A stretch of DNA of 64,000 nucleotides, from positions 2,024,501 through 2,088,500 of the forward strand of contig CAHIKZ030002090.1 of the NCBI GenBank assembly GCA_903632075.3, read 5' to 3'. Source of the DNA: Acanthosepion pharaonis. Its lineage: Eukaryota; Mollusca; Cephalopoda; Sepiida; Sepiidae. A program made the translations under genes and the position numbers. This document shows, piece after piece, positions 63,697 to 64,000 of the stretch; position 1 is the stretch's first letter, and every line of letters starts with the position of its first letter. The notes beneath the pieces were generated by a model, which was not told the origin of the DNA, searched no databases, and saw only the letters and a program-made list of their open reading frames with translations.

Positions 63697-64000
63697 ACAC
63701 TTCCAAGAATGGTGAAACGTTGTAAGAATCTGTGCATAGATCTACAGTGGATTAATGCACTTTCTAAACATTTTAGTATGAATGAATTATTTTCTCAAAT
63801 TTTTAGAGTAAAGTTTTTTATTTCGAAATTATGGTCAACCTCCTTACAGCGAGCAACTAATGAGTTTAACGTATTGTTTTTTTTTTTTGTTAATGTTTCT
63901 TTTGCATCTTTGTAATTTTTTATTTAAACTTATCCTTACTGGGGATGAAATAAATTACTCCTTCAAGTTTCTTACAACGTTTCATCATTCTTGGCAGATC
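63697..64000. repeat. inverted repeat at window end
   Basis: TCCAAGAATGGTGAAACGTT (63702) and, on the minus strand from 63998, TGCCAAGAATGATGAAACGT are inverted copies (about 28 of 32 match over the full span). The interval between has a 68-codon frame without recognisable motif. The element may continue beyond the window. Confidence 0.45.

Overview
The window looks like a repeat-saturated, gene-poor stretch of a large animal genome. A mollusc is my guess, and a cephalopod would fit best. Pointers are the AT-rich sequence, many long (TA)n, (GT)n and (GATA)n arrays, tRNA-headed SINEs, many Penelope-like element (PLE) pieces, LINE 3' ends and decayed Tc1/mariner/IS630 transposases. I found no convincing host exon, functional RNA gene, operon or CRISPR. 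Most long open frames are translated microsatellites or antisense shadows. The taxon call is inference only.

Layout. 0.6-11 kb: LINE fragments, a deleted pogo-like element, tRNA-headed and 5S-headed SINEs, and a foldback MITE. 11.8-13.7 kb: first copy of a ~1.9 kb LTR-like repeat. 14.5-28 kb: a mariner relic, foldbacks, SINEs, an inverted repeat pair in which one arm carries a LINE insertion, 5S-derived SINEs, a GATA/GA block and a deletion-derivative IS630-type element. 28.2-28.8 kb: PLE pieces in head-to-tail order. 29.18-32.58 kb: a Ty3/gypsy-type LTR retrotransposon with a 5-bp target duplication, degenerate gag-pol and one large 3' deletion. 33-40 kb: IS630/Tc1 relics, a 250-bp tandem array, LINE and SINE fragments. 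40.9-42.9 kb: a mariner transposase split into three by two nested insertions. 43-54 kb: SINE tail clusters, LINE and PLE pieces, hairpins, microsatellites. 54.4-59 kb: a 119-bp MITE, a 5S-headed SINE, a 35-bp minisatellite and a retroelement ORF piece. 59.24-61.12 kb: second copy of the LTR-like repeat. 61.2-63.4 kb: a decayed PLE with reverse-transcriptase and C-terminal motifs, a Tc1 relic and another PLE 5' end.

A theme recurs at about a dozen places: a short motif made of CTGANGA (or a variant), a GC-rich hairpin, then GAAAC. It lies in the tail of a tRNA-headed SINE group and at the ends of PLE fragments. It resembles the catalytic core of hammerhead ribozymes, which are known from PLE pseudo-LTRs. 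A second theme is a SINE family whose head is 5S rRNA-like rather than tRNA-like. All translations and alignments were done by eye; identities are approximate and boundaries are usually good to about 10-30 bp.
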